64,000 nt of DNA from Peromyscus leucopus. Lineage: Eukaryota; Chordata; Mammalia; Rodentia; Cricetidae. Under the pieces are notes generated by a model. The model had not been told where the DNA came from and ran no database searches. It saw nothing but the letters and a program-made list of their open reading frames with translations. This document shows, one piece after another, positions 1 to 10,421 of the stretch. Every line of letters starts with the position of its first letter. Positions within the stretch are counted from its first letter, which is position 1. A program made the translations under genes and the position numbers. The stretch lies in NCBI RefSeq assembly GCF_004664715.2, contig NC_051069.1:1926001-1990000 (forward strand), given 5' to 3'.

Positions 1-305
1 TAGATTTTTAATCTACTCAGAAAAAAGAGAGAATATGGATATATTAAGATAAAAGGTAGATTACTAAATCTACTTTTTAAAAGGAACTACTTATCTTAAA
101 TAAGATAGGTAATGAAATTTTTTGTCTGAGTTTGTCAAATGTTAATGGACTGGACATTGTTAATGTATATAATGGAGTTTTTTGTCTGAATCTGTCAAAT
201 GTTAATGGACTAGACATTATTCATGTAATTCTTGACTGTATATATTGTATATACTTTTTCTTATATTAGTTATAACTTCTTTATTTTAAACAAAAAAAGG
301 GAAAG
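1..305 (+). mobile_element. 3' end of an endogenous retrovirus internal region
   Basis: AT-rich sequence ending in a polypurine tract AAAAAAAGGGAAAG (292-305) directly before an LTR that starts TGTGG. A roughly 61-bp unit is duplicated in tandem (about 117-177 and 178-238, sharing GTCAAATGTTAATGGACT). No coding frame of use remains. The 5' portion lies outside the window. Confidence 0.75.
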
Positions 306-856
306 TGTGGTTGATATATTGTGCACCCCGATAAACTTATCAGGGGGTCAGAGAACTGAACAGCCACTATATTAAACATAGAGGTCAGGCAGTGGTAGCA
401 CATGCCTTTAATCCTAGCATTCCGGAGGCAGAGATCCATCCAGATCTCTGTGAGTTCAAGGCCACACTAGAAACAGCCAAGCATGGTGACACACACCTTT
501 AACCTCAGCACTTGAGATCTCATGTCTTGCTTGGGAAAGACACATGCCTTTAATCCTAGGAAGTGATGGCAGGAAGCAGAAAGCCATGTAAGGTGTGAGA
601 ACCAGGAACTAGAGGCTTTTCAGCTTTTAGGCTTTTTAGCAGTAGTTCAGCTAAGATCCATTTGGATGAGGATTCAGAGGCTTCCAGTTTGAGGCCAGTT
701 TGAGGAAACAGGATGGGCTGAGAAGTTGGTGAGGTGAGATTAGCTGTGGCTTGTTCTGTCTCTTTGATCTTTCAGAATTTACCCCAATAGCTGGCACTGA
801 GTTTTTGTTTTTGCTTTTTTTTTTAATTAATAAGGCCGTTTAAGATTCAGGTTACA
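306..856 (+). mobile_element. LTR of a rodent endogenous retrovirus (copy 1)
   Basis: Starts TGTGGTTGAT and ends GGTTACA, with a polypurine tract before it, which marks it as a 3' LTR. It shares its whole layout with the solo LTR at 49357-50055. Positions about 383-560 resemble B1 SINE sequence (CACATGCCTTTAATCCTAG; GATCTCTGTGAGTTCAAGG). Family name not assigned. Confidence 0.75.
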
Positions 857-1281
857 GTGGACACAGGGTCCTACCAAGAAGCTATCTGCAATTGATACCC
901 ATTGTCAAAGTGAAAAATCTGTCTCATTAGGTAAATTAACCACACTTCAGGGTAGGCCTCAAATCCAGGAGTAGCTGGCTAACACAAAATGAACTTGATA
1001 ATTTGTCAGCTTTTGTTTTAGTTTACATTATTTATGACTTTTTTTTTTGTCTTACTAGACTTTTGCGTGTTTGGATTTTTGTTTTTGTGGTTTTGAGAAG
1101 TTTGTGTTTCTTGTTTTTTTTCTTCCTTTTTCTTGTTTTGTTTTTTGAGAGAGAGAAAGAAAAAGAACATAGAGTTGGGTGAGTTAGGGAAGTGGGGAGG
1201 ATCTGGAAGGTATAGGGGGAAGAGAAAAAAACATGATCAAAATACACTGTATAAAGTTTTTTTTTAATTAAAAAAAATAAG
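857..1281 (+). mobile_element. Rodent L1 3' UTR fragment
   Basis: Recognisable L1 3' UTR: GGGTCCTACCAAGAAGCTAT at the start, a T-rich middle, GAGAGAGAAAGAAAAAGAAC, then GTGGGGAGGATCTGG and GATCAAAATACACTGTAT before a terminal A-rich tail. The retroviral LTR abuts it on the left, apparently inserted into it. Confidence 0.82.
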
Positions 1282-1550
1282 GAAACTGTTTTCTGTGATC
1301 CATTCTTGAAAATTACCTTTACAAAGAATTGGTAAGCACTCCTTAGTTATAGCAGGTTGGTCAGATCTAAAGATTGCTCAGAATTTACCACTGTGTCTGA
1401 AGGGCTAGAGGAGTGACTTTCTTGTGGGTTTGAGCCCTTAAGCTGCAAAGTCTACATTATCTCCACATAGTTATTATCAAACCACTGAATACTCACTTGG
1501 TATCTAAAGAACAAGAAAACTGTTAATTAATATAAGAAAATATGCCAAGA
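1282..1550. other. Unassigned intronic sequence
   Basis: AT-rich, no repeat family or coding signal recognised. Confidence 0.6.
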
Positions 1551-1712
1551 AGCTGGGTGGTGGAGCACTAATCCCAGCACTCAGAAGGCAGAGGCAGTTA
1601 TCTTTGTGAGTTTGAAGCAAGCCTGGTCTACATAGTGAGTTCCAGGACAGCCAGGGCAACATAAAGAGATCCTGCCTTAAAAAATAAAAATAAAAAATAA
1701 ATTAAATAAATA
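1551..1712 (+). mobile_element. B1 SINE
   Basis: Old B1 with CAGCACTCAGAAGGCAGAGG and GGTCTACATAGTGAGTTCC; the tail is AAATAAA-type and expanded. Confidence 0.9.
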
Positions 1713-1907
1713 AATAATACCCCAAAAAGAGTATTCATTCTACTAGTCTAGAGTAAGAACAACTGACTGGAAAGAAACAATCAAATTAAATAAAAAACAG
1801 CTATCACAAACAAACAAACAAAAAACCTGGAAAAAAAATCATATTCTTACATTTAATGAAACCAAAGATTAAGTTTTTAAAGGGGGAATAAAAAATATAG
1901 AAAAGGA

Positions 1908-2404
1908 ATGTGGTAGCTTGAATGAGAATAGCCCCCATAGACTAATATATTTGAATACACAGTGCCTAGTTGGTGAAACTATTTGTGAAGGATTAGGAGG
2001 CAAGGCCTTATTGAAGAAAGTATGTCACTAGAGGTGATGATCTTTGAGATTTCAGAAGTGCACACCGCCAGGTGGTAGTTGTGCACGCCTTTAATCCCAG
2101 CACTCAGGAAGCAGAGGCAGGCGGATCTCTGTGAGTTTGAAGCCAGCCTGGTCTACAAATCGAGTTCCAGGACAGGCTCCAAAGCTACACAGAGAAATCC
2201 TGTCTCAGAACCACGCCCCCCCCCCAAAAAAAAGGAAATGCACAAATTCCCAGTTAGCTCTTTCTGCCCCCTATTTGTGGAAAGGATGTGAACACTCAGC
2301 TACTGCTCCTGCACTTGCCTGCCTGTTGCCATAGTACCTGTCTCTGAAACAGTGAGGTTGCCTTAGTCATAATGTCTTATCATAGCAATATAAAAGTAAC
2401 TAAC
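1908..2404 (+). mobile_element. RMER1-like rodent repeat, split by a B1
   Basis: Left part GTGGTAGCTTGAATGAGAAT to about 2060 and right part from 2236 to AGTAACTAAC form one medium-reiterated repeat interrupted by the B1 at 2067-2234. The family name is from memory. Confidence 0.65.
2067..2234 (+). mobile_element. B1 SINE nested in RMER1-like repeat
   Basis: Near-complete B1 of the CCAGGACAGGCTCCAAAGC type. Flanks AAGTGCACAC and AAATGCACAA look like a decayed target-site duplication. Confidence 0.9.
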
Positions 2405-2411
2405 ACTGTCA

Positions 2412-2642
2412 GTATAATTTTTTAGATTTTTATTTTATTATTTTATGTAGATGAATATTTTGCCTACATGTATGTCTATGCACCGTGTGTGTGTGCCTGA
2501 TTCCTGCAGAAGTTAGAGAGGGCACTGGATCCCCTAGAACTGAAATTACAGATGGTTATAAATCACCATGTTGGTGCTGAGAATCAAACCTGGGTCCTCT
2601 GCAAGAACAAGTGCTCCTACCTTGAGCCAATTTTCCAGCTAA
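2412..2642 (-). mobile_element. B2-superfamily SINE (B3A type)
   Basis: Reverse-oriented; contains GAATCAAACCTGGGTCCTCTG and a 3' AT-rich end at the left. Confidence 0.85.
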
Positions 2643-2789
2643 TATACTTTTTAAAAAATAAAGAATATGAATGAATATATATATGTATATATATGTATGT
2701 ATATAACCCCCTACATTTCTACAGAGAAAATTTTCTGAGAGACATAGTGTCGGAATGTATGCCAAATGTCCTGAAGGATATAAAAGAAA

Positions 2790-3290
2790 TGAAAGGTAAT
2801 GACTTAATAGTTAAGAGCACCAGCTGCCCTTCCAGAAGACCTAGATTCAATCCCTACCACCCATGTGGCAGTTTACAACCATCTGTAACTTGTCCCAAGG
2901 GGTCCTGCTATGGATGTCTTTCTGTATGCTGAGAATATGTGTTGCTCTGAGTTGTTGATAAATAAAGCCGCACTGGCCTATGGCAGGGCAGGATGGAGCC
3001 AGGCGGGAAAATCCAAGAGAGCTAGTGAAAGGAGAAAGGAGAGTCGCCAGAAATGGGCTGAGTTAAGTTGTAAGAGCTAGCTAGCCAGAAGCCTGAGCCA
3101 ATAGGCCACAGAATTTACAATTATATTAAGCCTCTGAGTGATTATTTTTATAAGCAGCTGCAGGACCAGGACCAGACGGGACTGGAGAAACTTCTGGCTA
3201 CAGGGTCCTCCTCTTCAGGCCTGAGGGCACTGCATGAATATGGCATACAAACAAAACACCCAAAAACACAAAATAATGTAAGAAGAAGAA
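2790..3290 (+). mobile_element. B2-superfamily SINE split by an LTR
   Basis: The A/B-box half (AGTTAAGAGCACCAGCTGCC) ends at about 2908 and the 3' half (GGCCTGAGGGCACTGCATG) resumes at 3203, with an LTR between. Confidence 0.78.
2909..3202 (+). mobile_element. Solo LTR nested in a B2-type SINE
   Basis: Begins TATGGATGTCTTTCTGTATG (TG start decayed) and ends CTTCTGGCTACA; contains GATAAATAAAG and AAGAGCTAGCTAGC. GGGTCCT occurs on both sides (2900-2906, 3203-3209), a duplicate from insertion with small decay. Typical of ERV LTRs common in cricetids; name not assigned. Confidence 0.78.
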
Positions 3291-3307
3291 CAGGAGTAAG
3301 AAGAGGA

Positions 3308-3430
3308 GCTGGGCAATGGTGGCACATGCCTTTAATCCCAGCACTTAGAAGCCAGAGACAGGCAGAACTCTGTGAGTTGAAGGTCAGCCTGGTCTTCCAG
3401 GATAGGCTCCAAAGCTACAGAAAAACCCTG

Positions 3431-3437
<7 letters not shown>
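3308..3437 (+). mobile_element. B1 SINE
   Basis: B1 (GGCACATGCCTTTAATCCC) whose A-tail leads into the AAAG microsatellite. Confidence 0.9.
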
Positions 3438-3668
<231 letters not shown>

Positions 3669-3819
3669 GAGGGGGTTGGGGATGAGGATGATGAATGAGA
3701 ATAAGAAATAATAACATAAGGCACCAGACACGGTGGCCGTCTAACATCCAGGCTTGGGTTATATAGAGAAATGCCATCACACCTGTGCCCCTGCCTCCAA
3801 ACTGTAAAAATCATCAACA

Positions 3820-3935
3820 ATATAAGAGGACAAGAGGGGGGAGGGGAGGGCTGAGGGAGGAAGAAAGAGAAAAAGAAACAGAGAGAAAGAAACGAGAGGA
3901 AGAAAAAGAGAGGGAGAAAGAGATGAAACTAGAAG
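3820..3935 (+). repeat. GA-rich low-complexity tract
   Basis: Imperfect purine run (GAGGGGGGAGGGGAGGG, then AGAAAGAGAAAAAGAAAC) with few pyrimidines. Confidence 0.85.
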
Positions 3936-3983
3936 ATGAGAATTTTCTTGCATATGTATTATAACCATGTTCAAGAATTAGAG

Positions 3984-4204
3984 CAGTGGTTCCCAACCTT
4001 CCTAAAGTTGGGACCCTTCAATACAGTTCCCCATGTTATGGTGACCTCCAACTATAAAATTATTTCGTTGCTACCTCATAACTGTAATTCTGCCATTGTT
4101 ATGAATCATAATGCAAACATCTGATATGCAGGATATCAGATTGATCCCTGTGAAAGGGTCATTCACACCCCTAAAGGGGATGAGACCCAGATTGAGAACC
4201 ATAG
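3984..4204 (+). mobile_element. URR1-type hAT DNA transposon (non-autonomous)
   Basis: Terminal inverted repeats CAGTGGTTCCCAACCTTCC and ...GATTGAGAACCATAG, flanked by 8-bp duplications AATTAGAG (3976-3983) and ATTTAGAG (4205-4212), as expected for hAT elements. Internal CATAACTGTAATTCTGCC and CTGATATGCAGGAT match the rodent URR1 sequence I recall. Confidence 0.88.
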
Positions 4205-4310
4205 ATTTAGAGAGTACATATTAGCATAATTAGAAGAAAACACACTACAAGAGAAAGGCCAAAAAGGGAAAAGCAATATTAAAAAAAAAAAAAAAAAAAA
4301 AAAAGTTCAC

Positions 4311-4622
4311 GTGGTTTGAATGAGAAATGTGCCAATGTGCCTCTCATCCTCAGCTTTTCCGGTGCTACTGTTTTGGGAGGTTATGGAATCTTTAGGTTGT
4401 AGGGTTTAGTAATTAAGGGTTATAGTCCAGCCCAGCTTCTGGCCACCTACCTCTCTGCTTCCTGGTCTGCAGAGGTGCCATCACTTGTCATGAGCTACTC
4501 CTGCTCACGTCTCCCCTGTCATGGTGGACTATGCCCTCAGACCACAGCCCAGAGAAGTCCTTCCTCCCTTAAGCTGTTGTTTACCAGGTGTTTGGGCAGA
4601 GCAACCAGAAAAGTACCTTAAT
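4311..4622 (+). mobile_element. RMER1-like rodent repeat
   Basis: GTGGTTTGAATGAGAAATG at the start, GGAGGTTATGGAATCTTTAGG, CTGTCATGGTGGACTATGCC, and CAGAAAAGTACCTTA at the end. Contains no coding frame of note. Confidence 0.65.
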
Positions 4623-4644
4623 AAAAGTAAAATTTCAAAGGATG

Positions 4645-4790
4645 GATGGCCCATGCCTTCAATCCCAGCCCTCAGGAGGCAGAGGCAAGTGGATCTCTGT
4701 GAGTTTGTGGCCAGCCTGGTCTGCAAAGTGGGTTCTGAGACAGCCAGGACTGTTACACAGAGAAACCCTGTCTCGAAAAACCACCACCAT
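4645..4790 (+). mobile_element. B1 SINE
   Basis: CTCAGGAGGCAGAGGCAAG and ACACAGAGAAACCCTGTCTCG present; the 5' end is diverged. Confidence 0.88.
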
Positions 4791-4803
4791 AACAAAAAAT
4801 TTC

Positions 4804-4840
<37 letters not shown>

Positions 4841-4842
4841 TT
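4804..4842 (+). repeat. (AAT)n microsatellite
   Basis: About 13 AAT units after the B1 tail. Confidence 0.95.
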
Positions 4843-5395
4843 TCATGATCAATTTTGTTTATTCAAAAGTAAAGTAGATTTACATTTGAAAATCAACGAA
4901 ATTCACTGATTTGAAGGGGAGAAAAACCACACAATCATTTCATTACATGCAGAAAAAAACAACTGAAACTTTCAGCACCCACTCAAAACAAAAATTTTTA
5001 GCAAACAAGGAATAGTCAGAACTTTCTTAACCTAACAAAATATCTCCAATACCGTTTTAGTGTTAAGACCAATGACTCTACCTACCCCTAAGGTAGGAAT
5101 AAAAAGACATCTGCACTTATCAGTTCTCTTTAACATTGAACGAAGGTCCCAGTAGCACAATAAACTCGGTGTATAAACAAAGAAATAAGCATGCTTTAAT
5201 TTGTAGATGACAGAAAAATCACCTACCTATGTAGACAATCCTAAGGAATCTACTGGACACTAACAGAAACAGTGAACTTAACAGTCACTAACACAGGACC
5301 AGAGTACCAAAACCAAAACAAATTCCACCAGCCTGTTTTTATATCTAGCAGCAAACACAAGAGAGATGAAATTTAAGAAACAATTCCATTTAGAG
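4843..5395 (+). mobile_element. Old L1 ORF2 relic (3' part)
   Basis: Sense-strand remnants of LINE-1 reverse transcriptase region in the right order: CTTTCAGCACCCACTC, AGCAAACAAGGAATAG, TTGAACGAAGGTCCCAGTAG, TTTGTAGATGACAG (catalytic-box region), GTAGACAATCCTAAGGAATC, and AATTTAAGAAACAATTCCATTT. Multiple stops and indels; not functional. Confidence 0.8.
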
Positions 5396-5424
5396 GGACA
5401 GAGAAAGAGAGTATGTGTTTTATC

Positions 5425-5596
5425 TTTTTTAATAATTTAACTTTATTTTTATGTGCACTGGCTTGAAGGTGTCCGATCCCTTGGAACTGGAGTTATAGAT
5501 AATAATGAGCTGCCATATGGGTGCTGGGAATTGAACCTGGGTCCTCTAGAAGAGCAGTCAGTGCTCTTAAGCACTGCGCCATCTCTCCAGCCCCGT
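5425..5596 (-). mobile_element. B2-superfamily SINE (B3A type)
   Basis: Ends CGCCATCTCTCCAGCCCC, the reversed SINE 5' end; GAATTGAACCTGGGTCCTC inside. Confidence 0.88.
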
Positions 5597-5709
5597 CTGT
5601 TTTTTTAATGGGGGTTTTATTTTACTAGACAGGGTCTCATTATATAACCCTGACTAACCTTACCTGCCTCTGCCTCCCAAGTGCTAGGAAATTCACACCA
5701 TGCTCAACT
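5597..5709 (-). mobile_element. B1 SINE
   Basis: ACAGGGTCTCATTATATAAC and CTGCCTCCCAAGTGCTAGG, diverged. The Cycs pseudogene begins just after. Confidence 0.82.
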
Positions 5710-5720
5710 ACAATAGTATT

Positions 5721-6674
5721 GTTTTTAAGTGTCAAATACTCTTTATTTATATTATACATAAACTACAGTACGTGCTTTTTGGTGGTAAAGGCAGCATCCT
5801 TGTCACAGGGAATTCTAATTAAATCAGCATTGTCAAGAATAGACAACTGCTTCCTGACATGTAACTATTGCCTGTAACAGGCCAGTGAACACAAACTGAA
5901 ACACAGGTGAGTCTTGTTTCTGAGACAGTGATAGAATTTTCCCAGTGTTTAAATATATTCATATGCCCAGTTATATAAATCTAAGTATAAAACCATTTAA
6001 CACCTCCATCTTTGTGTAAAGTAGAACATTACTAATTAAATCCAATCTTATCTTGAGAAAGAAAAAGTAGTGATAGTATTTATGCACCTGGAATTGTTAT
6101 TTTAAAAAAGACCATATCCACTTTACTACATACAAGTCAATTTTACTTAAGTCAGGACTGTCCAGCAAAAACAATGTTAGCCATTTATAATCTGAATTTT
6201 GGTGTCTGCATTAAATTATAGTACACATTAAAAGCCATGAGACATTTGTTTTATAATAAATAAAGCAGTGGTATTGCTTGTTAGTAGCCTTTTTAACATT
6301 AGGTTATTACTGTAGCTATTAGGTCTGCCCTTCCTCCTTTCTTAATCCCAGTGAACATCATTTTGTTTCAGGGATGTACTTTTTGGGATTCTCCAAATAC
6401 TCCCTCAGGGTATCCTCTCCCCAGGTGAGGCCTTTGCTCTTATTGGTATCTGTGTAAGAGAACCCAGTGGCCTAACCTGTCTTCCTCCCAAACAAGAGTA
6501 TGGTGATTTGGTCCAGTCTTATATTTGCCTCCCCTTTCCACAGTGTGGCACTGGACACACTTCTAAACAAAAATCTTCTTGCCTTTCTCAGCATCATACA
6601 TTTTTAATTCACTCTCAACTGGTCAACAAACACTACAAATGCTATGACCCAAAGATTGTCATTCTGCTCTCTAT
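5721..6674 (-). pseudogene. Processed pseudogene of cytochrome c (Cycs)
   Basis: The minus strand carries a spliced, full-length copy of somatic cytochrome c mRNA, bounded by an 11-bp direct repeat ACAATAGTATT (5710-5720 and 6675-6685). The ATG is at 6601-6599 and the reading starts MYDAEKGKKIFV, then codon 13 is TAG (Gln in the gene), followed by KCVQCHT, which keeps the CxxCH haem motif. A one-base insertion near the CTTGTTTGGG segment (about 6495) shifts the frame. Later segments such as TWGEDTL and [10 protein letters not shown] are recognisable in another frame, and the C-terminus carries a further small insertion. The long 3' UTR follows, down to AATAAAGAGTATTTGACACT near 5730. This is L1-mediated retroposition with no coding capacity left. 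Cycs is a frequent source of such copies in rodents. Confidence 0.93.
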
Positions 6675-6704
6675 ACAATAGTATTTTTAAAAATACTTTA
6701 ACAA

Positions 6705-6849
6705 GGGCCGGGCGGTGGTGGCGCACGCCTTTAATCCCAGCACTTGGGAGGCAGAGCCAGGCGGATCTCTGTGAGTTTGAGACCAGCCTGGGCTACCAAG
6801 TGAGTCCCAGGAAAGGCGCAAAGCTACACAGAGAAACCCTGTCTCGGGG

Positions 6850-6884
<35 letters not shown>
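6705..6884 (+). mobile_element. Young B1 SINE
   Basis: Near-consensus GCCGGGCGGTGGTGGCGCAC start, CCAGGAAAGGCGCAAAGC in the 3' half, and a long pure A-tail. CTTTAACAA flanks on both sides. Confidence 0.95.
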
Positions 6885-6890
<6 letters not shown>

Positions 6891-7017
6891 ACAAAAGATG
6901 CATCATGTCTCTACATTGAAAGCTATTTAGAAAAAAAAAAAACTGTTGAAAGAAACTAAGACTTAAATAAATGGAGGTATCAGGTTCAGAATTTGACCAC
7001 TAAACAGTGTTGTTGGG

Positions 7018-7105
7018 CGGGGAGTACAGTGTGGTAGAATGTGTGCTAGCACACAGTGGGCTTAGGACATGAGGTCCTGAGTTCAAGATTTAGCATTCCT
7101 TCCAA
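7018..7105 (+). mobile_element. ID-like SINE fragment
   Basis: Weak match to the tRNA-derived ID core (GTAGAATGTGTGCTAGCAC, GGTCCTGAGTTCAAGATTT). Confidence 0.45.
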
Positions 7106-7127
7106 AAAGCCACCAACTTTCCAAATT

Positions 7128-7262
7128 ATTAAAAGATACAGTCTCCATCAAAATAGCAAGTTTCACTGTAGACACTGAGAAGGCGGCTCTAACACTGATG
7201 GGAATGCAAAGGACCTAGACCAGCAAAACAATTCTGAAAAGAAAACAGAAGGCATAACCTCT
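7128..7262 (+). mobile_element. L1 ORF2 fragment
   Basis: GGGAATGCAAAGGACCTAGA followed by AGCAAAACAATTCTGAAAAG is a typical stretch of old L1 ORF2. A short piece at 7283-7342 (CATTTCTCATTCAAATC) resembles a reversed RMER1-type end. Confidence 0.6.
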
Positions 7263-7342
7263 CCAAACAGCCACCAACTGGGCCCAAGTGTTCAAATACA
7301 TACACCTATGGAAGACATTTCTCATTCAAATCTCAACAGATT

Positions 7343-7599
7343 CAAAAGACATGCCTAATGTCTCCAGATGCTCATTTCCTCTTTCTTCTTACAAAGATGC
7401 CTGGGATAGTCTCTCCATCTATATTTTCTTTCCATTACTATTGTGGGAGTGAATATAAGCAATGCACATGATGTGTATATACAAAGGCTTTAACAAAAAC
7501 ACTGTTTTACATGCTAAATTAAAAACAAAAAGGCAAGTTGCCAATATGAACATCAAATATTGTTTGATTATTAAGCTTACTTTTACTAGTATGCTTTTT
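7343..7599. other. Unassigned intronic sequence
   Basis: AT-rich; nothing recognised. Confidence 0.5.
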
Positions 7600-7634
7600 T
7601 ATTACATTTTCTATCATTTATTTTTGTGAGTGTG

Positions 7635-7685
<51 letters not shown>

Positions 7686-7838
7686 ACGCGCACGCACTCG
7701 AACATGTGCCACAGTACACATGTGGGTGTCAGAAGACCTTCTTGAGAGTCTGTTCTTTCCTGGCTTCAATTGCAGGGACTGAACTCAGGCCACCAGGGTT
7801 GGCAGCATGTGTCTTTACTAAGCCGTCTCACTCGCCCA
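7600..7838 (-). mobile_element. B3-type SINE with internal (TG)n
   Basis: Reversed B3: TG repeat (7627-7684), ACACATGTGGGTGTCAGAAG, GACTGAACTCAGGCCACCAG, and CCGTCTCACTCGCCC at the right. Confidence 0.85.
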
Positions 7839-8640
7839 ATAGCATATTTTTTTGAAACAGAAAAGTCCTTCTTCAAATCACCTTTTAGAAGCTCAATATG
7901 CATCACATACACATACATAAATAATAAGCAGAACAGTTTTGCAGAAGTAGAAGATAGAATCAGCTCTGTGCACCCCAGGCATCATCCACAGGAATTCTAG
8001 GGCTCTACAGGCTAAAAACAAAGACAAAAATTACCACAAATTAAGCAGAAAACACTTAAGTTTAATAATTTCACAAACCAAAGAGAAAAGTAACGTGAAT
8101 ATCACACAAATAAAATCAGAGTCTGATATGAACCAGTCATCTCTAGCTAGCCAATATCTTCTCACCATACCAAGTTATAGTTCCCCTGCTTCGTATATAT
8201 AAGTGAGCCCTAACTGGCAGAACGTAGGCCTTCTGGTAAAAGCCAAAAATCAAAGGACTGACTGAAAAACCATTACCAATGATGGGAAATTTGAAAAGAA
8301 TGTGTCAATAGCAGGAACCTAAAAGAAGTAAAACAGGCTCTATAATCTATGTCTCAGAATGTCATCCACTACCAATCTGGGCAAAATGACCACCAAGACT
8401 TCACGATAAAGAAAATGAAAGCATCACTCAGACTGACAGGTGAAATTCAACTATTTGTGAAACTTTAAAAACAAACAAACAAACAAAACATAGTTGGGAG
8501 TCAAATATGTAGGCATTTGTCCTTTAGCAGGGACAAGCAAAGTATGTTTGTACTTCACACTATAAGGAAAGAATTACCCAAACCAAAAGTAACTGGGTCC
8601 CTGCAATCACCACAGAATTAATAAAGATAGTTCTTCCAAG
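7839..8640. other. Unassigned intronic sequence
   Basis: About 800 bases of AT-rich sequence without a clear repeat or gene signal. A short (AAAC)n lies at 8469-8487. Confidence 0.55.
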
Positions 8641-8645
8641 ATGGG

Positions 8646-8960
8646 CCCATTAGGTTTGCACAACCAAACTCTTGAATTCGATCCCCAGAATCCATGTGAA
8701 AAGAAAAGGCTGGTCCTGATGGTACATGCTTGTGATCCTAGCACTGGGAAGCAGAGACAGGAGGATCCCTTGGGCTCCTTAGTCAACTAGCTTAACCTAC
8801 TGGGCAAGTTCTAGACTAGTGAGTGACATGCCTCAAAAGAGGTAGGCGGAACCTGAGGAACATCATCCCCAGTTGTTGTCTCTCTTCCATATTCATGCTC
8901 ATACACATGGGTGTACACCAACACATGTATGCACCTACATGCACACAAACACAAAAGAAG
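8646..8960 (+). mobile_element. Composite SINE (B4/RSINE type)
   Basis: tRNA-like head (TCTTGAATTCGATCCCCAG), B1-like middle (GGTACATGCTTGTGATCC, GACAGGAGGATCCCTTGGG) and an AC-rich tail. Confidence 0.65.
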
Positions 8961-9004
8961 CATAGCCCTTATAAGACTACAACACGAAGATTGTACTTGT
9001 TTCA

Positions 9005-9178
9005 GTTGCAGACAAGCTTATGCTACATAGTGAGTTCCAGGCTAGTCTGAGCTATATAAGTGAAACTTAAACAAAACCCCACTCAGGAGGCAGAGGCAGG
9101 ACTGCCATTAATTCAAGGCCATTCTGTGCTACAGACCTTGTTTCAAAAACTAAAACTTTAAAAAAAAAAAAAAAAAAG
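9005..9178 (+). mobile_element. B1 fragments in tandem
   Basis: A 3' B1 half (CTACATAGTGAGTTCCAGG) then a truncated B1 (CACTCAGGAGGCAGAGGCAG) with an A-tail of 17. Confidence 0.75.
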
Positions 9179-9378
9179 CTGATGAGATGGTTCAATAGGT
9201 AAGGGCTCTTAAAATACAAGTCTTTTAAAAACCTAAGTTTGATCTCCAAAGCCCATGTAAAGGTGGAAGCTCCATAAGAGTTGTCCTCTTCCATTCTGTG
9301 GTGGTTTGAATGAAAATGGCCCACAGGCTCATGGGGGGTGGCATTATTGGCGGTGTGGCCTTGTTGGAGGAAGATACG
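9179..9378 (+). mobile_element. B3 fragment followed by RMER1-like fragment
   Basis: GCTGATGAGATGGTTCAATAG starts a decayed B3; from 9299 GTGGTGGTTTGAATGAAAATG begins a truncated RMER1-like repeat. Confidence 0.6.
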
Positions 9379-9948
9379 GCAAAAACAAAGCCCAAAATAT
9401 ATCCAAACTAACCTACAGAGATACTACTTCATAGAATGCAGAACTGCAGAACCAAAACTTAAACAAGATTAAACTTTGCATTTTACAAAGACCACATCAA
9501 CTAAATTCCTCAGGAGATTATACCACATTCGTATTATAGAAGCCTAAAATGCATGGTAATCAAGCCATGGATACATGATAATTAAGGCAGGTCTGTATAA
9601 TAGTTATAGCAGGATGCAACATGCCATTGGCTAGTATTTAAAAGGAATACAAGAAAATAGTTCCTAGTATATTACACACTATTACATTAAGACAAGGTTT
9701 AAGAAACACAAATTATGTGAAATTATTATAACTCTATGTCTTATGATACATCGGCCCTTTCTGTATATTCTGAATATTTCTGTATTCCTTCCTTCTTCCC
9801 CTCTTTCCTTCCCTCCCTTCTTTCCCTCACTATGACCATTATCTATGTAAAAACCCAAGTAAGACTCAGGCTCTGCACCTCAAGTTCACAAGGAAAGACA
9901 TACACATATGGACACAATAAAAAAAGGTAATCAAATAAGGAAAAAGGA
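9379..9948. other. Unassigned intronic sequence
   Basis: AT-rich; a CT-rich patch at 9785-9830 is the only local structure. Confidence 0.55.
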
Positions 9949-10151
9949 GCCGGGCGGCGGTGGTGGTGGTGGTGGTGGTGGTGGTGGTGGTGGTGGTGGT
10001 GCACGCCTTTAATCCCAGCACTCAGGAGGCAGAAGCAGGTGGATCTCTGTGAGTTCGAGGCCAGCCTAGTCTACAGAGCGAGTTCCAGGACAGGCACCAA
10101 AGCTACACAGAGAAAACCTGTCTTGAAAAACAAAAAACAAAAAACAAAAAT
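9949..10151 (+). mobile_element. B1 SINE with expanded GGT tract near its 5' end
   Basis: Flanked by a perfect 16-bp duplication AAATAAGGAAAAAGGA (9933-9948, 10152-10167). The GGCGGTGGTGGC start of B1 is expanded to about 14 TGG units (9958-10000); the rest of the B1 is normal. Confidence 0.95.
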
Positions 10152-10421
10152 AAATAAGGAAAAAGGAACTAACATAAATAAAGCACTAAGTAAGCAATCC
10201 CACTTATCCAAATGAAGCCATTTAAGAAATCTAGAAAATGTATTATTTCTAAGCAAATTAATTTTGATATATTTTACCTTACTACCTATTTGATACATTC
10301 TTTTAAAATGCCTTTCTTCAACAACTGTAGTAATGGCACAAATAACACTTTCCATAAACTTTCAACTTTATTTCAAGAGTAATAGCTTTTTGTAGAACTC
10401 TTAACTTTGGGCCTGGAAGCC

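Noticed and set aside
117..238. Tandem 61-bp units considered as a CRISPR-like or satellite array
   Set aside because: Only two units and embedded in retroviral sequence; a simple local duplication.
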